From contig NZ_JADMKU010000021.1 of assembly GCF_018219815.1 (NCBI RefSeq), forward strand, positions 1 through 64,000: a DNA stretch of 64,000 nucleotides. Direction: 5' to 3'. Of this stretch, positions 51,505 through 59,695 are shown piece after piece. Both the position numbers and the translations under genes were made by a program. This DNA comes from Thalassovita aquimarina (GTDB lineage: Bacteria; Pseudomonadota; Alphaproteobacteria; Rhodobacterales; Rhodobacteraceae). The notes under the pieces are model-generated. The model worked only from the letters and a program-made list of their open reading frames with translations, was not told the DNA's origin and searched no databases. Position 1 is the first letter of the stretch, and every line of letters begins with the position of its first letter.

Positions 51505-52509
51505 TCACAGAGACTGCCCCGGCGATATGGACGGCTGAAATTTCACGATCGTCACATCCCCCGCGCCGGCCTCCTTGGGCGCCGCCAGCACGATCTCTGC
51601 GGCGCGTTCCCCGATCTCGAAACGATGCGCCTCGGTCGTCGCCAATTCCAGCGGCAGGCCCTTCAGAAGCTCCAGGTTGTTGAACCCGACGATTGCGAGA
51701 TCCTCCGGAATCCTTAGCCCCGCTGCAAGGCAATTCATATATGCGCCGATCGCCATCACGTCGCTGGAAAAATAGATGCACTCCAGGTCCAGCGTCCGCT
51801 CCAGCAATTCTGCCGTCAACCTGCGCCCCGCCTCGATCGAAGACGTGCCGGAATAGAGCTCCCGATCCGCCAGTTCCAGCCCATGAGCCGCCAGCCCGTC
51901 CAGGAAGCCGCGCAACCGCTTTTCGGCCCGGAAATCCTGCGGCATCTTGGTGCCTATGAAGCCGATCCTGCGATAGCCCCGCGCGGCCAGCGCATCCGCC
52001 ATCGCGCGCCCCGCCTCGAGATGCGAGATGCCCACGCAATGGGCGACCGGGTCGCCGTCAGTATCCATGATCTCGACCACGGGGCAATCGGCCGCCTGCA
52101 GCATGGTGCGCGCCGCCTCGCTATGTTCCAGCCCGGCAACGATGAGGCCCGAGGGGCGCCAGCTGAGCATTTCGCGGATCACCTCCTCTTCCTCCTGCAG
52201 GTCATAGCCGGTCACGCCGATCACCGGTTTGAGCGGGCTGCCCTTCAGCGCCGAGGAAATCCCTGAAAGCACCTCGGGAAAGACGAAGCTGCTGAGCGAC
52301 GGCACCACCACGCCCACTAGGTTGACCGATTTCGACGACAACGCCCCGGCGATGCGATTCGGCACGTATCCGGCCTTGCGGGCGCAATCCTGCACCTTTT
52401 GGCGGGTGCTTTCGGATACGTCCGGGGCGCCCCGCAATGCGCGCGAGGCAGTCATCTCGCTCACCCCGGCGAGGCGGGCAATGTCTTTCAGCAGAAGCTT
52501 TTTTCCCAT
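51505..52509 (-). CDS. LacI/GntR-type transcriptional regulator
   Basis: A 334-residue repressor. The LacI headpiece is LLLKDIARLAGVSEMTASRALRGAPDVSESTRQKVQDCARKAGYVPNRIAGAL, followed by the periplasmic-binding-like sensor (LVGVVVPSLSSFVFPEVLSGI, YFSSDVMAIGAYMNCLAAGLRIPEDLAIVGFNN). It is most like gluconate regulators (GntR group). I start at the ATG giving MGKKLLLKD; a TTG 14 codons upstream is possible. The gene is divergent from GAPDH, and GntR-like operators (CCGGTAACGTTATCGG) lie between, so it very probably represses the gap gene and itself. The effector is a sugar or sugar acid. Confidence 0.9.
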   Translation of the reverse strand: MGKKLLLKDIARLAGVSEMTASRALRGAPDVSESTRQKVQDCARKAGYVPNRIAGALSSKSVNLVGVVVPSLSSFVFPEVLSGISSALKGSPLKPVIGVTGYDLQEEEEVIREMLSWRPSGLIVAGLEHSEAARTMLQAADCPVVEIMDTDGDPVAHCVGISHLEAGRAMADALAARGYRRIGFIGTKMPQDFRAEKRLRGFLDGLAAHGLELADRELYSGTSSIEAGRRLTAELLERTLDLECIYFSSDVMAIGAYMNCLAAGLRIPEDLAIVGFNNLELLKGLPLELATTEAHRFEIGERAAEIVLAAPKEAGAGDVTIVKFQPSISPGQSL

Positions 52510-52603
52510 CCGCCGATAGTCCGACACATTCCGCGTCTTCGCAAGCTTCAAAGCGTGCGGCCCGGCGCGGGCTTGCCATCGTTTTATATCTTGCCCGCAA
52601 CAA

Positions 52604-52642
52604 CCGGTAACGTTATCGGTAACGATAACGGTAGCGATAACG
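52604..52642. promoter_or_regulatory. GntR/LacI-type operator array
   Basis: CCGGTAACGTTATCGG (52604-52619) is palindromic apart from one base pair. It runs into GTTATCGGTAACGATAAC (52612-52629) and a further CGGTAGCGATAACGG. These overlapping sites have the TTAnCGnTAA core of LacI/GntR-family operators. They lie between the LacI-type gene and GAPDH, about 70 bases before the GAPDH start. Confidence 0.7.
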
Positions 52643-52710
52643 GAATCACTGCCAAGACAATAAAGACAACGGAGCAGGCAAAGCCGCAGTCACCGGAGAG
52701 GAGAACGGAT

Positions 52711-53748
52711 ATGACCACGAGGATTGCAATCAACGGATTTGGCCGCATCGGCCGCGGCATTCTGAGGGCGCTGATCGAAAGCGGCGCGGACGACTTCGAA
52801 GTCGTCGCCATCAACGACCTGGCCCCGCCCGATCACCTGGCCCACCTGTTGAAATACGACAGCGTACATGGTCGCCTGCAAGCCGATCTCCGGCTGGCGG
52901 GCGATACCCTCGAAGTCGCCGGCCAAAGCATCCGCCTGACCGCCATCCGCAATCCCGAGGACCTGCCTTGGCAGGATGTCGATATCGCCTTCGAATGCAC
53001 CGGCTTGTTCACCAGCCGCGACAAGGCCGCGCGGCACCTGCAGAACGGGTCCCGCCGGGTGCTGATTTCGGCCCCGGGCACCGATGTGGACCGGACCGTG
53101 GTTTACGGCGTCAACGACGACGAATTGACCGCGAAGGACGTGATCACATCCAACGCCTCCTGCACCACCAACTGCCTGGCGCCGGTGGCGATGGTTCTCG
53201 ACCGCGCTTTCGGCATCAAGACCGGCTACATGACCACCGTGCACTCCTATACCGGCGATCAGCCGTCGCATGACACCGATCACCGCGATTTCTACCGTGC
53301 GCGGGCCGCGGCGCTATCGATGATCCCGACCTCCACCGGGGCGGCGCGCGCGATTTCGCAGGTACTGCCGGGGCTGGCGGGTAAGCTGGAAGGATCCTCC
53401 ATCCGCGTTCCCACGCCGAATGTGTCGCTGGTGGACCTGAGCTTCATGCCCGAACGCCCAGCCACCCGCGAAGACATCAATGCGGCGATCCGCGCGGCGG
53501 CGGAAGGGCCGCTCAAGGGGGTCCTGTCCTATGAGGACGCCCCGCTCGTTTCCATCGACTTCAACCACGACCCCCATTCTTCCTGCTTCGCGGCGGCGCA
53601 GACGACCGTGACCAAGGACGGGCTGGTCCGGATCGTGAGCTGGTATGACAACGAATGGGGTTTCTCCAACCGCATGCTCGACACCGCACGGCGCATCGCC
53701 GCGCTGATGCGCAAGACGGCCAAGATGCCGGAGCTTGTGGCCGGCTGA
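52711..53748 (+). CDS. gap: Type I glyceraldehyde-3-phosphate dehydrogenase
   Basis: A 345-residue NAD-dependent GAPDH. It has the Rossmann opening IAINGFGRIGRGILRAL, catalytic Cys151 in TSNASCTTNCLAP, the phosphate-site STGAARAISQVLP, GSSIRVPTPNVSLVDL, and C-terminal SWYDNEWGFSNRMLDT. It converts glyceraldehyde-3-phosphate to 1,3-bisphosphoglycerate. Its own operator array and terminator make it a single-gene unit, but it lies directly upstream of the transketolase/RLP operon and likely consumes the triose phosphate made there. This would be an accessory gap copy; the housekeeping gene is presumably elsewhere. The ribosome site GGAGAGGAGAACGGAT supports the start. Confidence 0.95.
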   Translation: MTTRIAINGFGRIGRGILRALIESGADDFEVVAINDLAPPDHLAHLLKYDSVHGRLQADLRLAGDTLEVAGQSIRLTAIRNPEDLPWQDVDIAFECTGLFTSRDKAARHLQNGSRRVLISAPGTDVDRTVVYGVNDDELTAKDVITSNASCTTNCLAPVAMVLDRAFGIKTGYMTTVHSYTGDQPSHDTDHRDFYRARAAALSMIPTSTGAARAISQVLPGLAGKLEGSSIRVPTPNVSLVDLSFMPERPATREDINAAIRAAAEGPLKGVLSYEDAPLVSIDFNHDPHSSCFAAAQTTVTKDGLVRIVSWYDNEWGFSNRMLDTARRIAALMRKTAKMPELVAG

Positions 53749-53756
53749 GCCACTGA

Positions 53757-53784
53757 GGCGCGCGAATCTTCTGCGCGCCTTTTT
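53757..53784 (+). terminator. Rho-independent terminator of gap
   Basis: GGCGCGC / GCGCGCC perfect seven-base stem with loop GAATCTTCT and TTTTT after it, nine bases past the GAPDH stop. It separates gap from the transketolase operon. Confidence 0.85.
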
Positions 53785-53857
53785 CTATGACCGCGAAGTC
53801 CGAAAACCGCCCTTCCCTGCCCGATACCACCTTGCCTGACAGGTCAATCATTATCAT

Positions 53858-53877
53858 TAGTCAAACTCTATTGACTA
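53858..53877. promoter_or_regulatory. Inverted-repeat operator overlapping the tkt/RLP promoter
   Basis: TAGTCAA-ACTCTA-TTGACTA is a perfect 7-6-7 inverted repeat, 41 bases upstream of the transketolase start. Its right half supplies a TTGACT -35 element; a -10-like GGATAA lies 17 bases after it. The same AGTCAA/TGTCAA-N6-TTGAC(T/A) design occurs at 61258-61275, so both are probably bound by one regulator, best candidate the SorC-type protein at the right edge. Confidence 0.65.
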
Positions 53878-53917
53878 TTGTATGATCCCTGTCGGATAAG
53901 GGGGACGAACAGAGTTT

Positions 53918-54862
53918 ATGAAACGGGGGCCTGGCTTGCAGAACGTGAAAACCACCGAAGAGGTCGCTCTCGGCATCCGGCGGCGGGTGTTTGAACATTC
54001 GATGCGCAACAATGGCGGCTATCTCAGCCAGGCCTGTTCAGCCGCCGAACAGCTGGCTTTTCTCTACAACGAGGCGCTGAACCTCGGTCAGCCGACGCTG
54101 CCGATGATCCCGCGTCCCTTTTCGGGCGTGCCTTCGGCCGACAATCCCGACTACGTGACCGGCGCCGGCTATAACGGCCCGTTCGAGCCGCATTACGACC
54201 GGCTGTTCATCGCCCCCGCGCATTACGCGCTGGTCGCCTACGCCACCCTGATCGAGGTCGGTCGCATGGCGCCAGAGGGGCTTGAAATGTTCAACAAGGA
54301 CGGGTCTTCGGTCGAAATGATCGGTGCCGAGCACAGCCCCGGCATGGAGGTGCATAACGGCACGCTGGGGATCGGCCTGTCGACCGGCGCGGGGCTGGCC
54401 TGGGGCCGCAAGCGGCGGGGCGAAACCGGCGAGGTCTGCGTTTTCATGTCCGACGGCGAAGTTCAGGAAGGCCAGACCTGGGAGGCCGTGCAGGCCGCCG
54501 CCCATCACGGGATCGACAACCTCTGGGCCATCATGGACGTCAACCGCCAGCAATGCGACGGCGCGATGGACAGCGTGATGGAAGTGGGCGACATCGCCAC
54601 CAAGCTGCGTAATTTCGGCGCCGTGGTGGTCGAAATCGATGCCCATGACATCGGCGCGATGCGTCAGGCAAAGGCCGAACCGCATGAAGGCCGCCCGCTG
54701 ATCATGCTGGCCCATTCCAGCCCGACCAAGGGCATGGAATTCCTGCAGCAGCGCTTCCCACGCCTGCATTACGTGCGTTTCAAATCCGAACAGGAACGCG
54801 CCGACATGAACCACGCAATCGCCGCCGAATTGGGCATCGACCCGATCAACTACGGCCAGTGA
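53918..54862 (+). CDS. Transketolase, N-terminal (TPP-binding) subunit
   Basis: A 314-residue transketolase half. The thiamine-diphosphate motif is SDGEVQEGQTWEAVQAAAHHGIDNLWAIMDVNRQQ (residues 178-211), with Ser where most transketolases have the first Gly of GDG. The pyrophosphate region HSPGMEVHNGTLGIGLSTGAGLAWG and active-site His102 (IAPAHYALVAYA) are kept. A loop rich in proline and tyrosine at 55-90 replaces the usual KASGH loop region and may reshape substrate access. It pairs with the C-terminal subunit encoded 11 bases downstream. Two-subunit transketolases are used in D-apiose breakdown (AptA/AptB); here the neighbours suggest cleavage of an RLP product. Confidence 0.9.
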   Translation: MKRGPGLQNVKTTEEVALGIRRRVFEHSMRNNGGYLSQACSAAEQLAFLYNEALNLGQPTLPMIPRPFSGVPSADNPDYVTGAGYNGPFEPHYDRLFIAPAHYALVAYATLIEVGRMAPEGLEMFNKDGSSVEMIGAEHSPGMEVHNGTLGIGLSTGAGLAWGRKRRGETGEVCVFMSDGEVQEGQTWEAVQAAAHHGIDNLWAIMDVNRQQCDGAMDSVMEVGDIATKLRNFGAVVVEIDAHDIGAMRQAKAEPHEGRPLIMLAHSSPTKGMEFLQQRFPRLHYVRFKSEQERADMNHAIAAELGIDPINYGQ

Positions 54863-54873
54863 GGAGAAACGCG

Positions 54874-55878
54874 ATGGTCGAAATGGTCAACCGCCCCTAT
54901 GCCGGCGCTTTCGAAAAATACGCGGTGCAGCACCCCGAGGTGCTGTGCCTGTCCGCCGACCTCACCTCAAGTTGCGAAATCGATGGTTTCCGCGACCGCC
55001 ACCCGGACCAGTTCCTGTCCATGGGCATGGCCGAGCAGAACATGCTGTCCTTCGCTGGCGGGCTGGGCCTGTCGGGTTTTCGCCCCTTCATCCACACCTT
55101 CGGCGTGTTCCTCTATCGGCGCCCCTATGATCAGCTGATGGCCTCGGTCGCCTATCCGCGGCGCAAGGTGCGGCTGATGGGGTTCCTGCCCGGCATCACC
55201 ACGCCCGGCGGCATGACGCACCAGGCGATCGAGGATATTTCTATCATGCGCACGATCCCCAACATGACCGTGCTGGAAACCGGCGACGCGACCGAGGTCG
55301 AAGGCATAGTCGAAGCCGCCGACAGCATCGACGGCCCGGTCTATTGCCGGGTGCTGCGCGGGTCGGTCCCGCGGCTGTTCAACAGCCCGCTGAAGGTGGG
55401 GCAGATGCGGGTTCTGTCCGAGGGCACCGATGTTCTGGTGATCACCGCCGGCATCACCACCGAGGAAGCGATCCGCGCCCGCGGCGCGCTGGACAAGGCG
55501 GGCGTATCGGTGCGCCACCTGCACCTGTCGACGCTGAAGCCCTTCAACGCCGACGCCATCGTAGCCCATGCGGCAAGCGTGAAACACGGCGTCATCACGC
55601 TAGAAAACCACCTTGTCGCGGGCGGTATCGGGTCGATGACCGCCGAGGCGCTGGCCGAGGCCGGTTTGGCCAAGAAGCTGATCCGGCTGGGGCTGCAGGA
55701 TACCTATGCCCATGGCGGGTCGCGCCCCTACCTGATGAACTATTACGGGCTGGACGCGCTGGCGCTGGTGCGCGGGATCGAACGGCTGACCGGCGAGAAA
55801 ACCGGCATCGACGAGGGGGCGCTGGACGCGGTCCGGGTCGAGGCGGTGCATTCCGCCGTCAAGGCCGAGGCCCTGTAA
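54874..55878 (+). CDS. Transketolase, C-terminal subunit
   Basis: A 334-residue partner of the upstream subunit. The pyrimidine-binding domain has the catalytic glutamate at about residue 54 in GMAEQNMLSFAGGLGLSGF; PGGMTHQAIEDISIMRTIPNM and the C-terminal transketolase domain (DVLVITAGITTEEAIRA, then ITLENHLVAGGIGSMTAE) follow. The start is the ATG after GAGGAGAAACGCG. It overlaps the RLP start by one base (TAATG), implying tight co-translation. The subunit order and size are like DXS-related and AptB-type split enzymes rather than the one-chain housekeeping transketolase, which is absent here. Confidence 0.9.
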   Translation: MVEMVNRPYAGAFEKYAVQHPEVLCLSADLTSSCEIDGFRDRHPDQFLSMGMAEQNMLSFAGGLGLSGFRPFIHTFGVFLYRRPYDQLMASVAYPRRKVRLMGFLPGITTPGGMTHQAIEDISIMRTIPNMTVLETGDATEVEGIVEAADSIDGPVYCRVLRGSVPRLFNSPLKVGQMRVLSEGTDVLVITAGITTEEAIRARGALDKAGVSVRHLHLSTLKPFNADAIVAHAASVKHGVITLENHLVAGGIGSMTAEALAEAGLAKKLIRLGLQDTYAHGGSRPYLMNYYGLDALALVRGIERLTGEKTGIDEGALDAVRVEAVHSAVKAEAL

Positions 55879-57008
55879 TGGCCCGCTTCACCGTTACCTA
55901 TCGCATCTTCGCCGCGGATCAGACCGAGGCGAACGCCCGCGCCGAGGCGATCGCGCTGGAACAGACGGTGGAAATCCCGCGCGACGTGGTGCCCGCCGGT
56001 TTCGTCGAGGACGTAATCCTCGGCCGGGTCGAAGAGATAGGGGCCGAGGACGAAGGCCGCTTCCGCGCCACCATATCCTACAGCCCCGAAAGCGCCGGTT
56101 TCGAGTTGACGCAGTTCTTCAACGTGATCTTCGGCAATTCCTCGATCCAACGCGGGCTGCGGGTAATCGGCATCGACCCTGGCAAGGAAATGGCCTCGCG
56201 CCATCCCGGCCCCCGCTTCGGCATCGAAGGCATCCGCGCGCTATGCGGCCGCCACGAGGGCGGCTTGATCGCCCCGGTGCTGAAACCCCAGGGGCTTGGC
56301 GCCGACGACCTGGCGCAGATCGGTTATCTCTCCGCCAAGGGCGGCGCGGATATCGTCAAGGAAGACCACGGCATCATGGATCAGCCCATGGCACCGTTCC
56401 GCGAAAGGGTGGAAAAAACCGCAGCCGCCGTGGCCCGCGCCAATACCGAAACCGGGCGACACGCGCTCTATTTCCCGTCGCTCGCTGGCCAGGCGGATGA
56501 GCTGGAGGCCAATATCCGCTTCGCCAAGGAAGCCGGTGCAGACGGGCTTCTGATCATGCCGGGGCTGCTGGGCTTTGGTGTGGTGTCGCGCATCGCGCGT
56601 GATGCGATCCTGAACATGCCGGTGATGACCCATCCCAGCTTCCTTGGGCCCTACGTTCTGTCGCCCGAAACCGGTTTCGACCACGGGGTGATCTTCGGCA
56701 CGCTGCAGCGCCTCGCCGGGGCCGACATCTCGGTCTTCCCGAATGCGGGCGGGCGGTTCGGCTTCACCCCCGAAGAATGCGCACAGATCGCCGATGCCTG
56801 CCGCGATGGCGCCGGACCGGGCAAGCCGATGCTGCCCAGCCCCGGCGGCGGCATGAGCGTCGAACGCGCTGCCGACATGGCGGCGGTGTATGGCGAAGAC
56901 GTCGTCTACCTGCTGGGCGGCAGCCTGCTGCGCCACGGCGAGCGGATCGGCGAAGGCATTGCCGCCATGCGGGCGGCGCTGAATCAAACTCAGGGCGCAA
57001 AAACCTGA
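55878..57008 (+). CDS. RuBisCO-like protein (form IV RLP)
   Basis: A 376-residue RuBisCO large-chain homologue, about 50-90 residues shorter than true RuBisCO. K136 of the KPQ motif matches catalytic Lys175, but Gln replaces Lys177. The metal site GGADIVKEDHG keeps the carbamylatable lysine (K161) and D163, with His164 in place of Glu204. H252 (MTHPSFLG) and S321 (LPSPGGGM) remain; the H327/K334 loop is replaced (SVFPNAGGRFGF). It therefore cannot be a CO2-fixing enzyme and should act as an enolase/isomerase or related activity. The start overlaps the transketolase stop. With MtnK and MtnA nearby, a ribulose-1-phosphate analogue is the likely substrate; apionate-type RLPs are an alternative. 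Confidence 0.9.
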   Translation: MARFTVTYRIFAADQTEANARAEAIALEQTVEIPRDVVPAGFVEDVILGRVEEIGAEDEGRFRATISYSPESAGFELTQFFNVIFGNSSIQRGLRVIGIDPGKEMASRHPGPRFGIEGIRALCGRHEGGLIAPVLKPQGLGADDLAQIGYLSAKGGADIVKEDHGIMDQPMAPFRERVEKTAAAVARANTETGRHALYFPSLAGQADELEANIRFAKEAGADGLLIMPGLLGFGVVSRIARDAILNMPVMTHPSFLGPYVLSPETGFDHGVIFGTLQRLAGADISVFPNAGGRFGFTPEECAQIADACRDGAGPGKPMLPSPGGGMSVERAADMAAVYGEDVVYLLGGSLLRHGERIGEGIAAMRAALNQTQGAKT

Positions 57009-57032
57009 GATTGCGACCCCCTTGGTCGACTG

Positions 57033-57060
57033 AAACCGGCCCCTTCAAGGGCCGGTTTTT
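57033..57060. terminator. Bidirectional terminator between RLP and rbsD-like genes
   Basis: AAACCGGCCC / GGGCCGGTTT, a ten-base perfect stem with loop CTTCAA and TTTTTT on the right. It ends the plus-strand transketolase/RLP transcript and, through its A-rich left arm, may also serve the converging minus-strand operon whose last gene stops at 57060. Confidence 0.85.
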
Positions 57061-57503
57061 TACAGGATCACGCCCTTGCGAAGGATGAAGCAGCCATAGC
57101 CGCGGGTTTCGGTGCAGCGCAGTACGGCGAAGCCCTGCCGCGCGCGGGCATAGAAATCCTGCCGCGCGATCGCCCCGACCCCGCCGCCCTCGGGCATCTC
57201 GCGCGCGAGGATCGCGATCGCCTCCTCATGCACCGGATTGGGCTGCGCGCCCTTGCCGTCCACCTCCATCCACAGCGCGCCCTCCGGCACGAAGGGATCG
57301 AGCGGCATCAGCGTGCAGACCATCTCTATCGCCTCAGGTGCCGAAAACCCCGGCAGTTCGATTACCCGGCCGGTGACGGTGCCCGCCGCGCTGCTGTGGG
57401 CGGGATAGTTGCAGTCCACGACTGCGATCTCGTCGCCATGGCCCATCCGCATCAGCACGTCCAGCAGATCGGCGGGCATACGCGAATCTATTCCCTTGAG
57501 CAT
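57060..57503 (-). CDS. RbsD/FucU family sugar mutarotase
   Basis: A 147-residue protein of the RbsD/FucU fold, which speeds pyranose-furanose or anomer exchange of free sugars. It starts MLKGIDSRMPADLLDVLMRMGHGDEIAVVDCNYPA, with the family acidic/His residues (GHGDEIAVVD), and ends with RQGFAVLRCTETRGYGCFILRKGVIL, the conserved C-terminal strand with Tyr. The ribosome site AGGAGGATAACTG is excellent. It follows the binding-protein gene by 84 bases on the same strand. A mutarotase fits import of a ribose-type sugar that MtnK must phosphorylate at C1 of the furanose form. Confidence 0.9.
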   Translation of the reverse strand: MLKGIDSRMPADLLDVLMRMGHGDEIAVVDCNYPAHSSAAGTVTGRVIELPGFSAPEAIEMVCTLMPLDPFVPEGALWMEVDGKGAQPNPVHEEAIAILAREMPEGGGVGAIARQDFYARARQGFAVLRCTETRGYGCFILRKGVIL

Positions 57504-57587
57504 CAGTTATCCTCCTTACATGAAAACGGGGCCGGGGCGCCTGCCCCGACCCCGCTGGTCCGTGAGTAGTGGTCTATCAACCGCCGA

Positions 57588-58625
57588 TCAGCGCGCCGGT
57601 AGCGGCATCCAGCCGGGAACCGCGACATCGGCATGGGCGAAGGCGGGAACCTTGGTGCCCAGTTCCCCCATGTTCTTGATGTCCAGATCGTTCAGCATCG
57701 CCTGGGTGATCAGGGTCGGCGGCACGACGACGTTGTGGCCCGGGTCTTCGCCCGCCAGCAGCATCGCCAGCGCGCGCACCGAAACCTCGCCCACCACGGC
57801 GGGATTGGTGGCGGCGGTCGCCTTCCAGGCCGATCCGCCTTCGCGCATCGCGGCGATGTCGGCGGTCGAAACGTCGGCCGAATAGATCGAGACATTGCCC
57901 GACATGCCCGCTTCGTCCACGGCGATCTTCACGCCCTTGGCGAATTCGTCATAGGGGGCGAACATCACGGTGATGTTCGGATTGGCCGACAGCACCGAAC
58001 GCGCCTGGTTAGCCACCGAGTTGGCGATCGGGTTGTCCAACGTGCCGAATTGCGCGACTTCCTTGATGCCCGGATTGTCGCCCTTGACCTTCTTCCAGGT
58101 CTCATCGCGGCGATCCAGCGGCGCGATGCCCGGAACATAGACGTAACCGGCGACGAATTCGTTGCCGTTATCCTCGACCGCCTGTTCCAGCGCCAGGCGG
58201 GCCAGGTCGCGGTCGGACTGTTCGACCTGCGGGATGGCGGCGTTTTCGACATTCACGTCGAAGGCCACGACCTTGATGCCAGCGTCCACAGCACGCTGCG
58301 CGGCGGCCTGCATGGATTCGGTCAGCCCGTGCTGGATTATGATCCCGTCAATGCCCAAGGCGATCGCCTGATCCACCATGTCGGCCTGCAGCGCCGCGTC
58401 CTGGCGGCTGTCGAAGACGCGCAGATCGACGCCGATCGCCTCGGCCTGCTTTTCCACACCCGACAGATAGGCCTGGAAGAAGTCACCGGTGGACAGGTAG
58501 CGCACCAGCGCGACCTTGACGTCGCCGGCATTGTCGAACGGCTTGGGCATATCCGCCGCCCAGCCCAGGCCCGGCAGCATCGCCGCGGCACCGATCAACC
58601 CTGTAAACAGTCGTCTGGAAATCAT
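57588..58625 (-). CDS. Sugar ABC transporter periplasmic binding protein (RbsB type)
   Basis: A 345-residue type I binding protein (Peripla_BP_4). The signal is MISRRLFTGLIGAAAMLPGLGWA with Arg-Arg near the start but no full Tat motif. The mature part shows VKVALVRYLSTGDFFQAYLSGVEKQAEAIG, LGIDGIIIQHGLTESMQAAAQRAVDAGIKVVAFDVN, and TVMFAPYDEFAKGVKIAVDEAG, all RbsB/XylF-like. Good ribosome site AGGGAGGAAACC. It delivers a pentose-like sugar to the adjacent permease. The downstream kinase and isomerase suggest methylthioribose or 5-deoxyribose rather than ribose itself. Confidence 0.92.
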   Translation of the reverse strand: MISRRLFTGLIGAAAMLPGLGWAADMPKPFDNAGDVKVALVRYLSTGDFFQAYLSGVEKQAEAIGVDLRVFDSRQDAALQADMVDQAIALGIDGIIIQHGLTESMQAAAQRAVDAGIKVVAFDVNVENAAIPQVEQSDRDLARLALEQAVEDNGNEFVAGYVYVPGIAPLDRRDETWKKVKGDNPGIKEVAQFGTLDNPIANSVANQARSVLSANPNITVMFAPYDEFAKGVKIAVDEAGMSGNVSIYSADVSTADIAAMREGGSAWKATAATNPAVVGEVSVRALAMLLAGEDPGHNVVVPPTLITQAMLNDLDIKNMGELGTKVPAFAHADVAVPGWMPLPAR

Positions 58626-58672
58626 GGTTTCCTCCCTTTTCTCCGTTATTTTCTTTGTTTGTTACCTTGCGG

Positions 58673-59689
58673 TCAGCCGCGCCCCCGGCCTCCTCTGCCG
58701 GACAGCGCGAAAGTGAAGACAAGCGCGACGACAAGAACGCCGCCCTTGATGAAGTCCTGGGTGTAGTAAGGCGCGTTCAGCATCGTCAGGCCCTGCAGCA
58801 GGATGCCCACGAAAAGCGCCCCGATGGCGGTGCCGAAGGCATTGGGTTTCGACGCGCCCAGCACCGCGAAACCGATCAGCGCGGCGGCCACCGAGTCGAG
58901 CAGAAGGTTGTTGCCCGAGGCCACATCGCCGCGCCCCAACCGCGCGGCCAGAAGGATTCCCCCCACCGAAGCCAGCGTGCCCGAGATCATGTAGGCCAGG
59001 ATCTTGTAGCGGTTCACATTGGTGCCCGCGAGGCTGGCCGCCTGCGCATTGGACCCGATCGCATACATCAGCCGTCCGTGGCGGGTGAGCTCAAGGAACA
59101 CCCAGACGGCGATGGCGATGACGACCAGGAACACCACCGACAACGGCAGAAGCTTGGGCACGAAAAGATCAAGCCGGTGCCGTCCAAGCATCAGGAAAGC
59201 GTCGGAAAAGGTGCCCATGGCGGTGCTGCCGTCGGGCAGCGCCATGCCGGTGGAAATCGAACGCCCCTCGGTCGGGATGCGCTGCAGACCGACCAGCAGG
59301 AACATCATGCCCAGCGTCGCCAGCAGGTCCGGCACCTTCATCTTCACGACCAGAAGCCCATTGACCAGCCCCACGCCCATGCCCATCAGCAGGCACAGAA
59401 TCACCGCCGAAGCCGCGTTCATTTCCCACACCACCATGACGTAGGAGGACAGCATCAGCGCCGATGTCGCCGTCGCCCCGATCGACAGGTCGAAGCCGCC
59501 CACCACCAGCGTCGCGGTTACCCCAAGCGCCAGGATGCCGGTGATCGCCACCGATTGCAGGATGAACACCGCGCTGAAGGGCGACAGGAAGCCATCGGCC
59601 ATCATACCGAAAAACACGATCAGTCCGGCCATCAGAACGAGGAAACCGTATTTGATGGCAATGTCGGTCAGGTTCGGGGAAGTCTTCAT
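58673..59689 (-). CDS. Sugar ABC transporter permease (RbsC type)
   Basis: A 338-residue inner-membrane permease of the branched/ribose family with about ten hydrophobic segments. Conserved blocks include ATLVVGGFDLSIGATATSALMLSS after TM2 and YKILAYMISGTLASVGGILLAARLGRG, then LLLDSVAAALIGFAVLGASKPNAFGTAIGALFVGILLQG, as in RbsC. It has the short tail GRGGRGRG. The ATPase gene ends six bases before its start, so the three transport genes form one operon in the order ATPase, permease, binding protein, mutarotase. Confidence 0.93.
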   Translation of the reverse strand: MKTSPNLTDIAIKYGFLVLMAGLIVFFGMMADGFLSPFSAVFILQSVAITGILALGVTATLVVGGFDLSIGATATSALMLSSYVMVVWEMNAASAVILCLLMGMGVGLVNGLLVVKMKVPDLLATLGMMFLLVGLQRIPTEGRSISTGMALPDGSTAMGTFSDAFLMLGRHRLDLFVPKLLPLSVVFLVVIAIAVWVFLELTRHGRLMYAIGSNAQAASLAGTNVNRYKILAYMISGTLASVGGILLAARLGRGDVASGNNLLLDSVAAALIGFAVLGASKPNAFGTAIGALFVGILLQGLTMLNAPYYTQDFIKGGVLVVALVFTFALSGRGGRGRG

Positions 59690-59695
59690 CTTGTC

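Noticed and set aside
55878-57008. Genuine CO2-fixing RuBisCO
   Set aside because: Key residues are replaced (Lys177 to Gln, Glu204 to His, H327/K334 loop lost), no small subunit or phosphoribulokinase is nearby.
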